DNA of 20,127 nucleotides from Pelargonium cotyledonis (lineage: Eukaryota > Streptophyta > Magnoliopsida > Geraniales > Geraniaceae). The translations under genes and the position numbers were made by a program. Positions 1 through 14,562 of the stretch are shown here, piece after piece (the stretch's first letter is position 1; the number at the start of each line of letters is the position of its first letter). The stretch covers positions 1 to 20,127 of the forward strand of contig JAYMTA010001415.1 in the NCBI GenBank assembly GCA_036897625.1. The letters run 5' to 3'. The notes under the pieces were generated by a model, which searched no databases, had not been told where the DNA came from, and worked only from the letters and a program-made list of their open reading frames with translations.

Positions 1-1
1 A

Positions 2-172
2 TCAAGCTCAACGAGAAGAGATCCATCTGAATTTGAGATAGTGGAAGCATCACGAAAATGTAAGCAAGGAGTTGGTCATAATAGTCGCACATGCCAAAAG
101 TCAAACGAAAAAAGGGTTGCAATTGATTTAAATTGCTCACCTTTATCAACGGATTCTTCCCCATGGTGTTAG
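2..172 (+). CDS. C-terminal fragment with a zinc-knuckle-like motif, possibly FAR1/MULE-related (5' truncated by window)
   Basis: An open frame runs from the left edge to a TAG at 170-172 and gives 56 residues. The visible part has Cys20, then Gly25-His26-Asn27 and Cys31 in the segment KCKQGVGHNSRTCQK. This resembles the GHNxRTC end of zinc knuckles found near the C-terminus of plant MULE transposases and their domesticated FAR1/FRS relatives. The usual pattern is Cx2Cx4Hx4C; here the spacing between Cys20 and His26 is five residues and no earlier Cys pairs with it, so the knuckle is atypical or decayed. The tail AIDLNCSPLSTDSSPWC is hydrophilic and plausible as a natural end. The catalytic or DNA-binding part would lie outside the window, so the family is inferred from one short motif. 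It could be a gene, a transposase remnant, or a chance frame. Confidence 0.4.
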   Translation, partial: SSSTRRDPSEFEIVEASRKCKQGVGHNSRTCQKSNEKRVAIDLNCSPLSTDSSPWC

Positions 173-1223
173 AAGTGCAAAGTAAGTTCTAATTATTTGC
201 AATTTTTACTAAGATTCACCGTAATGATAGTTCAATAAAACAATATATAATTCATTTGAAAGTTTTCTAACATTATATGTTTGATTTTTTGCAGGTTCAT
301 GCTTTTATAACAGCTCAAGATACTTTTTCTCTGTTACTTTCTGCCATTCGGTTTTTATTTTATATAATTTTGTTCAGAGAAGGCACTGAGGCTGCACCCA
401 GGAAGAAGTTGCATCATCTGCCTAAGTGAGTAGAGCAATCAATGATCAATGTTGGGCATCTCCAACATAGGTTTAGAATGCTTTTTTATTGGGACATAAC
501 ATTGTTTTCATAGTGTTATTTTATGTTGACTCATAATTGCTTTAAATTATATTTGCTTGCACTTTCATACAAGGATGAAAATTTTGTTATCAGATGCTTA
601 TTGTATTATGATTTTCCTGTTGGAGTTAACAAAAACAAAACAAAACATAATCTCATGTGGTTCTTTTTATAATGTATATTATATTGTTTGAAGATTTATA
701 TGTGATGGTTATTTGTTAGAATTATTCTAACTTTTGTTTGGGCTAATAAAACATAACTCGATTAAGATCCGGAAAAAGTTTAAGTTTGTTCGGGTCTCAC
801 TTTTTCTTGTAAATGTGAGGGTTAATTCAAATTTGCATGATCCGCCCAAAAATTATATAGGTACATTCGATATGACTCAAAAGTTTATCGACCAAATCTA
901 GAATGCATGCGAGTTCAAGTTCAATATTGCATATGAATGTAAAATCAATAAATACTTCATTTAAAAAGAAAAAAAAATTTAAGTTTTACTAACTTGTAGA
1001 AATTACAATGGAAACAATTTTGAATTAAAAGAATTATTTTAAGTATTTGGGTAGAGATTGTAGGTCATTAGTATAGGGTGAAACTTTTCAAATTGTTATG
1101 TTTAATTTTCTTTTCAGAACTTTTTTACATAAAACTGATAAAAGTTTAATTTTTTTCCCAGATATTGATTTGCAGTTAAGTGCTGGCAATTATGTTTTAG
1201 GTTGAAGAATTCAAAATATAATA

Positions 1224-1487
1224 CTTCATCCGTTTCAAAATGAGTGTCTTGTTTTCAATTTTTGCAAAAATTAAGAATTACAAAATAATTTGGTGTGTTT
1301 CCATTATAACCCTAACTTTTTCTACCTATATCCCATGTGCACCCCATGTGCAGATTTGTCTATGTGCATAAGTGATAAGGGTAATATGGGAAGAATAATA
1401 ATATAATAACATAAAAATAGAAACAAGACACTCATTTTGGAACAACAAATTTAGACAAACAAGACACTCATTTTGAGACGGATGGAG
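1224..1487. mobile_element. Stowaway-like MITE (Tc1/mariner type), 264 bp
   Basis: The two ends form a terminal inverted repeat. The left end begins CTTCATCCGTTTCAAAATGA, and the reverse complement of the right end begins CTCCATCCGTCTCAAAATGA. Over 28 bases I count two mismatches. The element is flanked by TA on both sides (1222-1223 and 1488-1489), which fits the TA target duplication and the CTCCxTCCGT-like termini of plant Stowaway MITEs. There is no coding capacity. The right arm contains a 19-bp subterminal sequence twice (1421-1439 and 1457-1475), so the right terminal region is partly duplicated. Family assignment rests on the ends and the TA flanks. Confidence 0.85.
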
Positions 1488-3060
1488 TATTACATATGTG
1501 GGTCCCACTAATTGTAATTAAAGTAGAATAACAAAAATATTTTAGATTCTAATGATCAATGTGAGGGGTATATTTGACCAAAGGAAAAATTAAATGGTGG
1601 ATTTAACCTTTTCTGAGGTGGATTTATCACCTCCCTTTAATAAATATATTTGAATGTAGTATTTAATTAATCTTTATGAACATTTATTTTTTACGAATTT
1701 CAAAGTGGTTAATTATATTGGGATATCATTTATGCTGGATATGGATGTATGATGTATCATAGTCAATTACTCAATTACCATAGCCGATAAAGATGCCAAT
1801 CTTGAGAACATTGACTTTCATGTTGGAATGATATGTACCTTAGTGAACAATTACAATATATTAATTTTTGTTTTCACTTTCAATGTTTGTTTTGGGTTGG
1901 TAATGGATTTGTGAAAATCCGAGTTTATAATTGTGTAATGAAAAAAAAATTGAATAGAACAATAGCTGATTAATGTTTGAAAGATATGCTGAATGATAAT
2001 ATTTTTTCAGATTGGCTTAGAGAGTGTCTAATTGGCACTTAACTATATCAACTATTCACAAAGGTAAATGATCTTATTCTTTTCTAAAACTCATTAGTGA
2101 GCAATATGAATATTCATTTTTTTTAATATGCAACCTGTACATAGATTATATATACGTGTTATTATGTTAATATGTTGTAAGTTAGATTGTAACACCTTAC
2201 AAGTGATTGTATATGTAATTTTTTTATTACGATAATTTTCAATAATTAATAGATAAGCTAATAATAATCATACCATATGTTTGAAATATAATCTTTTTCG
2301 CGCTTTTCTGGTATATTAGCTGCAACCAACAACGGTATATTAGTTGGTTAATGCATTGATAAGCCAAGAATTTGGGAAAAGAAAGGTTGGAAGAAGTTTC
2401 TTTTACATATAAGATAAAAACTAGCAAAAATATGAAACTACACTATGTTTTGGATCTAAGGTGGGACTTCACGAGAAGAAAGTGAATGCATTAATGTTCT
2501 GCGGTAAATTAACTACAATCTACGGGAATGCGAAGAGGTTTCTACATGTGTAAATTTGCATTCACATATTTTATGTTTTAATCATTATTGTGACGTCTAA
2601 GTGTTTATCTTCTTTTTTCTTAAAAATATTGAAATCATGCTACTATTACAATTCCAATTTAATATGCATATTTTTTGTTTGTCTACATCATTATTCACTT
2701 TATTTATTTATTTTTATTATATGATTTTATGGTATTATCACATCTTTGCAATAACACGTTTAGTGTTACTTATGAGTTAAATGTGTTATTTTAAAAACAA
2801 ATGATATTATTTGAATCTATATACCAGGTTCAAATCACATCCACAGAAGTTTATGAGATACGGGGAAATGAGAAGTAGTTTGAGTATTTTGAACACATTT
2901 CTTCGATGCACAATTTGAATGTATTGTCATTCAAGATTTCAATCATGTTGATTTGTAATTTTGTTTTCAAAATTTGTATATATTGATGCAGATGATTTCA
3001 CCAGTGTCATGTATTGTATTTGTATTATCCTCATTTCTTTTGTCTAAACAAATAAAAAAT

Positions 3061-3175
3061 TATAACGTTTTATTAATAACATTAATTTATTCATTAATAA
3101 CGTTACATTTGATTAATTAACGTTTTATTAATAACGTTTCATTTAATTAATTAATTAATTAATAATGTTTCATAA
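3061..3175. repeat. AT-rich local repeat cluster built on TTATTAATAACGTT and TTAA units
   Basis: The motif TAACGTTTTATTAATAAC occurs at about 3063-3080 and again at 3118-3135, and a related unit, ATTAATAACGTT followed by CATTT and ATTAATTAA, occurs at about 3093-3120 and 3128-3155. It ends in a run of TTAA repeats. The motif TTATTAATAA is itself palindromic. It is a short imperfect minisatellite in otherwise gene-free DNA, with no sign of function. Confidence 0.6.
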
Positions 3176-3840
3176 ATGATTGCTGTGATTTAGTAAATTA
3201 ATAATTTCTTATAACGTATATTCACAAGTTTTTAATTAAGTTCATTTTGATATACTGGTCTTATTTAATACTGTTAAATTATAAAATGAACTGACTAGAA
3301 TGCAATTTATTACAAATTATAATGAGTTAATGGCTGCAAATCTAATCATTTAAGGAAACGAAATAAGTCAACAAATTCTCTTACACAATTATATTAAAAA
3401 TGTTATACAGTATTTGTTTTAATTCCAAGCTCTAATTATGGTCCTATTAAATATTGTTTATCTTTAAATTTTACATATTCTATTGCCACACAAAAAATTA
3501 GAGGTTGATGATTTCATTATTCTTCCCATTTCTTATTTTATGATTTTATAATATATTAGATATTTATTTTCTCGTGCAACATCCGGGGTTAACACGCTTT
3601 CCACTCAAGAAAATGAAAATTAGCATCAAAACCGCATATAAAAAAACTCGGTTATATTGTTAGGTCTATGCATACGAACTCAATTTGCCAAAATCTTCAC
3701 TCTTGTCACATACACTCCTTGCAAATTCAAAACAAAGCTTATAGCTAAAAATGTGCTCCTGTGTACGAGTCCCCAACTATTTTGGAGGTCTAGCTATGAT
3801 CGTTTATTTACGCGACAAATTGTGAAGGTGTATAATTATA

Positions 3841-3846
3841 TTTATT
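3841..3846 (-). terminator. Candidate polyadenylation signal of the YY1-like gene
   Basis: TTTATT on the plus strand reads AATAAA on the minus strand, about 100 bases beyond the stop codon of the zinc-finger gene. That is a reasonable distance for a plant near-upstream element. Plant poly(A) signals are loose and AATAAA is common in AT-rich DNA, so this is a candidate only. Confidence 0.35.
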
Positions 3847-3942
3847 ACTTCCGACTATTTGTTCCAAACAAAATATGGTTATGAGAAACCAACATGTAAA
3901 AAAAAATTGGTGGCTAGTTTCATAGAGTGCTGTAATGATCCT

Positions 3943-7840
<3,898 letters not shown>

Positions 7841-7879
7841 CTCTCTCTCCTAGCCTAAGTTCTGCAAACGAAGTTAGGA

Positions 7880-7888
7880 TTAGGGTTT
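7880..7888 (-). promoter_or_regulatory. Telo-box AAACCCTAA in the YY1-like leader
   Basis: TTAGGGTTT on the plus strand reads AAACCCTAA on the minus strand, about 40 bases upstream of the YY1-like ATG. Telo-boxes are frequent near transcription starts of plant growth and translation genes. Similar AACCCTA motifs lie at 8099-8106 in the eIF2 beta leader and at 14542-14549 in the EBS-like leader. Confidence 0.5.
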
Positions 7889-8026
7889 CGCCATTAGCAA
7901 AAGGAAGAAGAAGGAGCTCTAGCCAGAGAGGGACTGAGGGAGAGTGAATTTGACGGGTACAAAATACAAACTTGGTATTCATGCACCCCCGGAAACCCGA
8001 CCCGATTTCGCTTATATCCGACTCGC

Positions 8027-8034
8027 TATATAAA
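8027..8034 (+). promoter_or_regulatory. TATA box of eIF2 beta
   Basis: TATATAAA in the context CGCTATATAAAGC. It is the best TATA match in the divergent region. Transcription would be expected to start about 30 bases downstream, near 8060, leaving a first leader exon of about 100 bases up to the donor at 8156/8157. Confidence 0.6.
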
Positions 8035-8156
8035 GCTCTTGCGACCCGAACCTGTAGAGATTAACCTCTGAAAAACAAGCACAAATATTTCCAGTAAGAA
8101 CCCTAGCTTGAATTCTCTCCCAAACGCCTCCGCTGTTTTCTGCATCGCCGATAACT

Positions 8157-8389
8157 GTAAGTTCTTAATCCATGAAAACACTATTTACGGATCAAGAGAT
8201 AGTGATTTAATTTCATTTTTCTATGAAGAAAAATTCATGCTTTGTGATTTTTCTCTGTAATTGATTCTTCAACGGTGACTTAGAAACAAAGCGTTTGCAA
8301 TTTCTCCGAAGGTTTTCTGTTTTCTGATATCACAATCTGTCTGCATTGCTTGTCCTTATTGGTTAATGTTCGTTGATTTTGTTCATCAG
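8157..8389 (+). other. 5'-UTR intron of eIF2 beta
   Basis: The donor ATAACT|GTAAGT at 8157 and the acceptor GTTCATCAG ending at 8389 bracket 233 bases that lie immediately before the ATG. With this intron removed the start codon is the first three bases of the second exon. Leader introns in plant housekeeping genes often raise expression. This is a prediction from splice consensus and pyrimidine-rich 3' sequence. Confidence 0.65.
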
Positions 8390-11300
8390 ATGGCCGATAA
8401 CAATCCGGACAAGGACGAGGTGGCAGAGGTAGGTTTCATGCTTTTGGTCATTAGCTTGTTGTGAATTGTGATAAAATAATCCAGTTTTGTTCAAGTTCTA
8501 TGCATCTATTTGTCGAATCTTGAGTATATGTTCAGGAAATCGTTTAAACCTATACTAAATTAAAAAAAAAAAATCTCAGCGGGGACGTGAGCAATCCGCC
8601 TTAAAATTATCTGTCATACCTGCCCCAATGAAATTTTTGGCGCAGAGGGCCCGTCCGGATCTAATTGATTTTAGTCTTTGATGAAGTCTCAACCACTAAT
8701 ACATTGGCTAAGACTCTCTGATCTCTTATTAAATCATACAAAATTGGTTTAGCAGTGACTATTGAATTGTCAGTGGACAACCTTTAGCGGAGTCACTAGT
8801 AGTAATGAGTGTATTGTTTTCTTTTTAGGAAGTTAGTTATACTTGGATTTTGTTTGTTTGCTACAACACATATTCAATGGGTTTACAATAGAAAATGTAA
8901 AACATTAACTATTTCTCCGTAGTTTTTCTCAAAATATTGAGTGAGTATTTGCTTTAGAGGGCTGTAGTGATAATCCTTCTATCGACAGCCCTTTAGCTTC
9001 ATGTATTGGCTCTTAGCATCAATGCGATGTCATTTGGCTTGATCAACTCTTGTTTCAATGACTACAACTTTGTTTCATGTGTATAAATACATTCCTTCCT
9101 TGCAGCTTGCCCCCTTTGATCCTAGTAAAAAGAAGAAGAAGAAGAAACCTGTTCTACAGGAGCCTGGAGAATCCTCATTGGACAGCCTGACTGAGAAAAC
9201 TGAAAACTTGTCAGGTATCTAATATGGATCGCCATGTAACGTTTAAAAAGTTGATTTAAGTATGCGTGACCGTTGCTTGAAGAATTGATTTTCTGTGGTT
9301 ACAGTTTCTGATGGGGCTGAGAACTTTTCTGGTCAAAAGAAGAAGAAGAAGAAGCCGGTGAGTTTGGTTTGCTTTTTAACTTTTTTCTAATGTATGTTCT
9401 TTGGAAATGACTGATATCATAATGTTTGGTATGATAACATAGGTGGAAACCAGTATCTTGAATGAAGAGATTGCAGAAGCTGGGGATGAATTGGAAGGTA
9501 AGAAGTTGCTGCATTCTGCAAGTGTTTGCAATGTGTTTCGGTTGAAATTTGTTTTGAAAGTCTTACATTGCTTATAGAACAACGGGGAGAGGAGGAAGAT
9601 GGAGATGGAACTGCTCTACATAATTATCCATGGGATGGTACTGTCCGTGATTATCTTTATGAAGAGGTATGTTCTTTACTTCAAAGCAACTAGAGTTTTC
9701 TTCTTGGTATTTCTTTTAGCTTAATGGATTTAATTTTTCTGTAGTGTTGAGGATTGATTGTTACCTATTTGTGCTGTTTGCAGCTACTTGGTAGAGTATT
9801 TAACATTCTTCGTGAAAACAATCCTGAACTTGCTGGAGATAGGCGAAGGACAGTCATGAGGCCTCCACAAGTTCTTCGCGAGGGTACAAAGAAAACTGTT
9901 TTCGTGAATTTCATGGATCTTTGCCGGACGTGAGTTCAAGTTCTTTGCTTTCAATATACAGTTTATGTTAATTTTCCTTTTGCAAGGCCCTGTGACTGCT
10001 TAGGGTTGCAAGCATTCTGATTCATCCTTTGAAGTTTTATACACGTTATTCTTTTCTCTTTTTGGTCTTTCCACGTGTACTTTGATATAAGTCCATTTTC
10101 CAAGGTCAATCTATTTTAGTTTTTGTTTTGATTTACAGATCTATTCTAGATAGTGAAATATTCCTTATACTTTAGGATGAGAATAGTTTTGGAAATGTGA
10201 GCAACATTTTTCCTCTCTCAAGAACTAGTGACAGAAATAGTGTTTATAAAAACACTAATCCATTTATTATTCACCTTTCATTTACTGAATAATTCAACAA
10301 AAGCTTTTGTTGGTGGATAACTGGATATTGTTATTCTTTCAATTTTTATTTACTTGCAGATTACATTTTATCTCTGGTGATAACTGACATTCTTCTCTGG
10401 TAAAAATCTATTACAGGATGCATCGGCAGCCAGATCATGTCATGGCCTTTTTGCTTGCTGAGTTGGGTACTAGTGGATCGCTTGATGGGCAGCAAAGATT
10501 AGTAGTGAAAGGAAGGTTTGCACCCAAAAATTTCGAGGGGATCCTGCGTCGTTATGTCAGTAAGTACCTCTCTCTGTTAACTAGCCGTGCATACGAGTAC
10601 ATGGTTAGCTTCTCTATCTGTATCATTAAAGACTTTAGGTTAGCTACACTGCCGGTATCATTTATCGGGCATCTAATTGATGCTTTTTAGATATTCTAAG
10701 CTTTTATATCAAGTTACTAATCTTGTTGGGACATTGACTTCTTATTTAGTTTTTATCATCTGATACTTTTCTTAGTGAACAGAATCAAGCCCGTTGTTCA
10801 ATGTGAAATCTGAAAATAGGCATTGTCTGTCGTGATGCCATTTCAGTTTTGGTGAAACCACTTGTTGTCATTCGTGTTTTATGAAATTGTTTTTATTGTT
10901 TGGTTTCTTCCACATCACTTCATCTGGCTCTCCCGGTTATTTCACACAGCAAAATAATAGAACACCGGTTTCATGTAACCTTTGATAATGTGGTGCTTGT
11001 ATATCCTTCTGGTTGTCAATACTCTATAGGTTCAGTCCAAAGTTACAGATTGTTTTTTTTATAAGTGACTGATAATTGCTTCCGTTTTTTCAGATGAGTA
11101 TGTGATCTGCCTTGGGTGCAAAAGTCCAGATACAATCCTTTCAAAGGAGAATCGTCTCTTTTTCCTCAGATGTGAAAAGGTAAAGACTATGTGTACCATA
11201 TTTGTATTATTTTCCAGTATTTGCTGAATATAGAATATTGCGGTTAGCATGCATGTTTATGATGGAATTATACTTCATTTGCCAATTGTTTCCGGATTTC

Positions 11301-11414
11301 GTTTTGAAAGCTCGCTCTCTCGATTGTATCTTGCAGTGTGGCTCAGGACGATCAGTTGCTCCAATTAAAGCTGGTTTTGTTGCTCGTGTTGGCCGCAGAA
11401 ATGCAGGGACATGA
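8390..11414 (+). CDS. eIF2B: Translation initiation factor eIF2 subunit beta (nine coding exons, complete)
   Basis: Coding exons: 8390-8428, 9106-9214, 9305-9357, 9443-9497, 9578-9666, 9784-9929, 10417-10559, 11094-11179 and 11337-11414. All junctions are GT-AG and phases agree, giving 265 residues, close to the Arabidopsis protein (about 268, from memory). eIF2 beta is part of the eIF2-GTP-Met-tRNAi ternary complex in the cytosol. Lysine blocks at residues 21-27 and 61-66 correspond to K-boxes, which in this family bind eIF5 and eIF2B epsilon. An acidic stretch follows (about 86-96), then the conserved domain with YPWDG at 102-106, the segment [18 protein letters not shown] at 116-133 and [20 protein letters not shown] from 165. 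The C-terminal zinc finger has Cys217, Cys220, Cys238 and Cys241, all intact. The symbol here means the eIF2 beta subunit, not the exchange factor eIF2B. Upstream are a TATA box and a leader intron. Confidence 0.96.
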
Positions 11415-11651
11415 TGTAGTTAGATACAGCTCGTCGCAGAGTTATTTCTTGTATTTTGCGGGTACTGATTTTGGCTAAGAAGATAGTGACTGCTCATTAT
11501 TTGAAAACATTGGAGGTTGATGAGGATTAATGGTATTTAAGTAAATGGGAGCTTCAACCATATTTTTGTCATTTATATGGTACTCATGAAATGATGAATT
11601 CAAATGTGCAATGATCTTTTGTGCAATATGTGAAATGATGAAGCAAATGCA

Positions 11652-11657
11652 AATAAA
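11652..11657 (+). terminator. Candidate polyadenylation signal of eIF2 beta
   Basis: AATAAA about 240 bases after the stop codon, in a T/A-rich context followed by TG-rich sequence. Distance and composition suit a plant 3' UTR, but no transcript end is available to confirm it. Confidence 0.4.
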
Positions 11658-14400
11658 TGATTTCAAAATGTTTTGCTAGAATTGGCATTACAATGAATAT
11701 TAGATGTGATATGTCATGTTGGTCCCCAAATCAGCAGCTCAACTGATTGACAACCACAGCTCGGCTCTGTGTTTTATGGTATTGGTGTCTTTCAAATAGT
11801 TTGCACCTACTTTCAAACCTTTTCTTTTTGTTGTGTGATTTTAAGGGTGCACTCTTACTTTGACTTGGTACTTTTAGAGAATTTACTTTTGATTGTTGAT
11901 GAAGTGGAGTCTGTTTTGGGCTCAACAGCGAGCATGTGTTCTGCCTCCAGAGCGCACATCTGCTGGCACTAGGTGAGTATGCTAATCTCTCGTGCACCCT
12001 TCAAGAATCGTAGAGTGGAACGAAGCTTCCAGGAACGCTCACTGTTTCAGGTAAAGCCCTAGTTTCCCTTTGTTGCCTTGAAACCTTCACGTGCCCTTCA
12101 AGTATCTAGGGTCGCTATTGCTCTGGATAACGTCTTAGTATTTCTAACAAGACAGGGTCCTTTAGAGGTATGTTGTAAAGGTGGAGAGTTTTTTAGGTGT
12201 AAAGGACTATCCTTTTGGTTAAGTAGCATGTAGGTGCCCAGGTAAGACAGAAGGCGCTCTCCTTCGGATTGGAAGCTCGTCTTAGGACTTAGTACCTTAT
12301 TAGGCGTTTTGGAAAGGTTGGTGGCATCTATTGGAATTGAATACATTGTTGGTTGGGTGCTTTGCAAAAGTAGTAGGATCATATTAGGATCAAGTACCTT
12401 GACAAGATTTCCATTAGCTTGGGTGCTTTTTAGTAACCAAGCACTATGATATTTTAGAAAGAAGATGGTTATTTTGAAGTTGAGACATATCTCTTGATGT
12501 TTTATGTGTCTCCTCTTAAAAATATTTTTTTTTTTGGAGTGAAGGTGGCATAGTCCTAATGGAAAAACTTTGTATTATCCTAGCTAATGGGAGATATCAT
12601 CTTTTTAGGATGGTAGTAGCATCCGCATGGAAATGTAACAACATCCATGTGGGAAGGTACTAACTTCCCCTTCTTCTCGATTCTTAGGCGATGGAATGAC
12701 GCTCGAGCGCCACATGTTGTCTTGTCAATGGTTGACGACACTTCAATCATATATATATATATAACATGTACAATTGAATGAGTAATAAAATCTTAGTCAT
12801 GTGGTACATTTTGTTGCAATTAAAATTTGTTACACCTTTTTTTTAACTTCATCAGCCTTTAAAATTGCTCTTAATATAAGAACAAAAATTGTTTGGTTCG
12901 TAAATTGATGATGCACTCGCGCATTAAGTGTAAATCAATTTGTGTGCACATTATGGGCATAAGAATAAGAAGCATTGCCAATGTTAAAGTACTATACAGA
13001 AAATGTAGAGATTTTGTATACTTTGCTCCATTAATTGCATGAGATGATAATAATTGTATTCACAAAAGATGATGGTGATTCTTATTGGTCAAAGATGGTG
13101 TCACACCTTCGAATATATTTAACGATATTTTTAATGTCCATACTTGATGGGAAGGATTATTTGGTTGGCACTAACAACTAGTGTACTCAGTTGATAGTCG
13201 TCGATTGTCTATAGTAGATAGTATTTTGGTGATGCTCTCGTGGACCAAGCCTTGATAACATTGTCGCGATGTAGACCCAACACTTGTTGTCCTTCACGTA
13301 GCATGGGGTCATCCTCACTTTTGGTATGTTGAGGTTGTAAGTGATGTAGTTAGGCATGTTTTGTGTTATCAATGGAACTATCTTACATAGTGTTAGAGAA
13401 CAGTGATATGAGGATGCTTGAAAGAGATATACTAATTATATAACTGTGTAGGATATTAAGCATGATCGACGGAAAAAGTTTACGGTTCCTTACAACGATC
13501 AACATAGATAAACATAGGTTATGTGAATATCCTCTTATCTTGCATTCTTGGTAGTTATCATGCACTTGACATGTGTTATATCTATCACACGATATGAAAG
13601 ACTCTGTTGGATGATAAATGACTTTGAGTGATAAACCCGCACGACACGTGGCACGAAACCAATGCAGTTGTGAATTCATGATATCTTTTGAATTTACCTA
13701 ACTTGGAGGTCAATGCCAAGATTCTCGTAATTGCCATACAATGCGAGATATTGCTACTACTCTTTTGACTAAAATAAACTTTTTTAATACTGGATATGAC
13801 ATTCCTTTTCTTGAATTTTGCCTTAGTAGTGATCACATTAACTTCTAAGCGCGATTTCAAAATACTTCTCAATGTGAGCTAGTGTGCTCTATCATACATG
13901 CCATATCCATAAGTTTGTTTGTCGACGTAAGTCATAGTAGAAGAGTCAAAAAGTGAGTATTCAATCAAGTTACAAAAATTTTTGCATCTACAGTAGCATC
14001 ATAATTATGATAAATAATACAATAAAAAAAAAGAATTTCAACAATAAAAATTATGTACCGACAATTCATCGAACTAATAAACAAATATCACGACATAATT
14101 TAACATTTGTAGATACGCAATACTCAACCAGTTTCTTGTATCAGACAATATGTGAATTGTCCTTTATTGGTAGTGAATAATTTTTAGTTTTAACTATATG
14201 TCAGTCCCATCATTTTGTAATTATTTGTAATCTTTTTTCATCATCTTTTAGATAATGCATCACCAAAATAAAATAAAATAAAAATATTGAAAGTACCAAA
14301 ATATTTAATTATTCATAAAAATAATATTAATTTATAATTACCGATTAATTAAATAAAAAACCAATCTGAAAAGAAGGAGGAAAAATCGTGGATACGAGCT
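11658..14400. other. Intergenic region between eIF2 beta and the EBS-like gene, no defensible gene
   Basis: Open frames here are short (under 100 codons), lack recognisable motifs and occur on both strands. The stretch 11700-13900 is less AT-rich than the rest and contains a local near-repeat: CGTGCACCCTTCAAGAATC at 11991 and CGTGCCCTTCAAGTATC at 12090. An AT dinucleotide run lies at about 12749-12763 and a CGCTCGAGCG palindrome at 12700-12709. It may be decayed transposon sequence, but I see no termini or conserved protein. Bases 13930-14390 are very AT-rich. Confidence 0.4.
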
Positions 14401-14541
14401 CAGTACTCAGATGTCACTCTCTTCTCATCGTTCACTCTTCTCCATGAGCTGCTCCTGACCATCTAGGGTTCGTCTCTTCTCCTTCTCCAACCTTCCCAAA
14501 TCTCCGCATTTCCGAAATCTCCGCCTCATTTCACGCCCACA

Positions 14542-14549
14542 AAACCCTA
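14542..14549 (+). promoter_or_regulatory. Telo-box in the leader of the EBS-like gene
   Basis: AAACCCTA lies 13 bases upstream of the start codon, and the reverse form TAGGGTT occurs at 14464-14470. The preceding 150 bases are pyrimidine-rich (CTTCTC stretches) with no obvious TATA box, which suits a broadly expressed plant gene with a TATA-less promoter. Confidence 0.45.
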
Positions 14550-14562
14550 GCCTCCTCCATCC

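Larger units (their letters stand above)
173..3840. other. AT-rich intergenic stretch with possible downstream exons of the left-edge gene
   Basis: No protein-coding gene can be supported. Splice-like signals follow the stop of the left-edge gene: a donor AAA|GTAAGT at 182 with an acceptor TTTTTTGCAG ending at 294, a donor CTAA|GTGAGT at 426, and an acceptor ATTTTTTCAG ending at 2010 followed by a donor AAG|GTAAATG at 2064. They could mark spliced 3'-UTR exons at about 295-425 and 2011-2063. In an AT-rich region such signals also arise by chance. The rest is unassigned apart from the MITE at 1224-1487 and the AT repeat at 3061-3175. Confidence 0.3.
7841..8156. promoter_or_regulatory. Compact divergent promoter between YY1-like gene and eIF2 beta
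   Basis: The two genes are transcribed away from each other. The YY1-like start codon is at 7840 and the eIF2 beta leader exon ends at 8156, so both 5' UTRs and both core promoters share about 300 bp. The eIF2 beta side has a TATA box at 8027-8034. The YY1 side has a CT/GA-rich leader and a telo-box, and I see no TATA box for it. Coordinated or bidirectional control is possible but inferred only from spacing. Confidence 0.6.

Noticed and set aside
450..640. TGTTGGGCATCTCCAACA hairpin resembling a PIF/Harbinger MITE end
   Set aside because: The only candidate partner near 616 (GTTGGAGTTAAC) pairs poorly and no TTA/TAA duplication is clear.
2822..2840. GGTTCAAAT sequence resembling a tRNA B box
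   Set aside because: No matching A box at the proper distance and no cloverleaf stems around it.
10418..10690. eIF2 beta exon 8 read through as a separate 90-residue protein
   Set aside because: The frame leaves the conserved sequence at the GTAAGT donor after 10559, and the next exon restores the family sequence exactly.
12700..12742. CGCTCGAGCG palindrome and nearby GTCAA-TGG-TTGAC inverted repeat
   Set aside because: Short palindromes of this size are expected by chance and no gene lies close enough to give them a role.
13585..13872. Minus-strand open frame of 95 codons
   Set aside because: No known motif, no splice or start context, and overlapping frames of similar length occur beside it.
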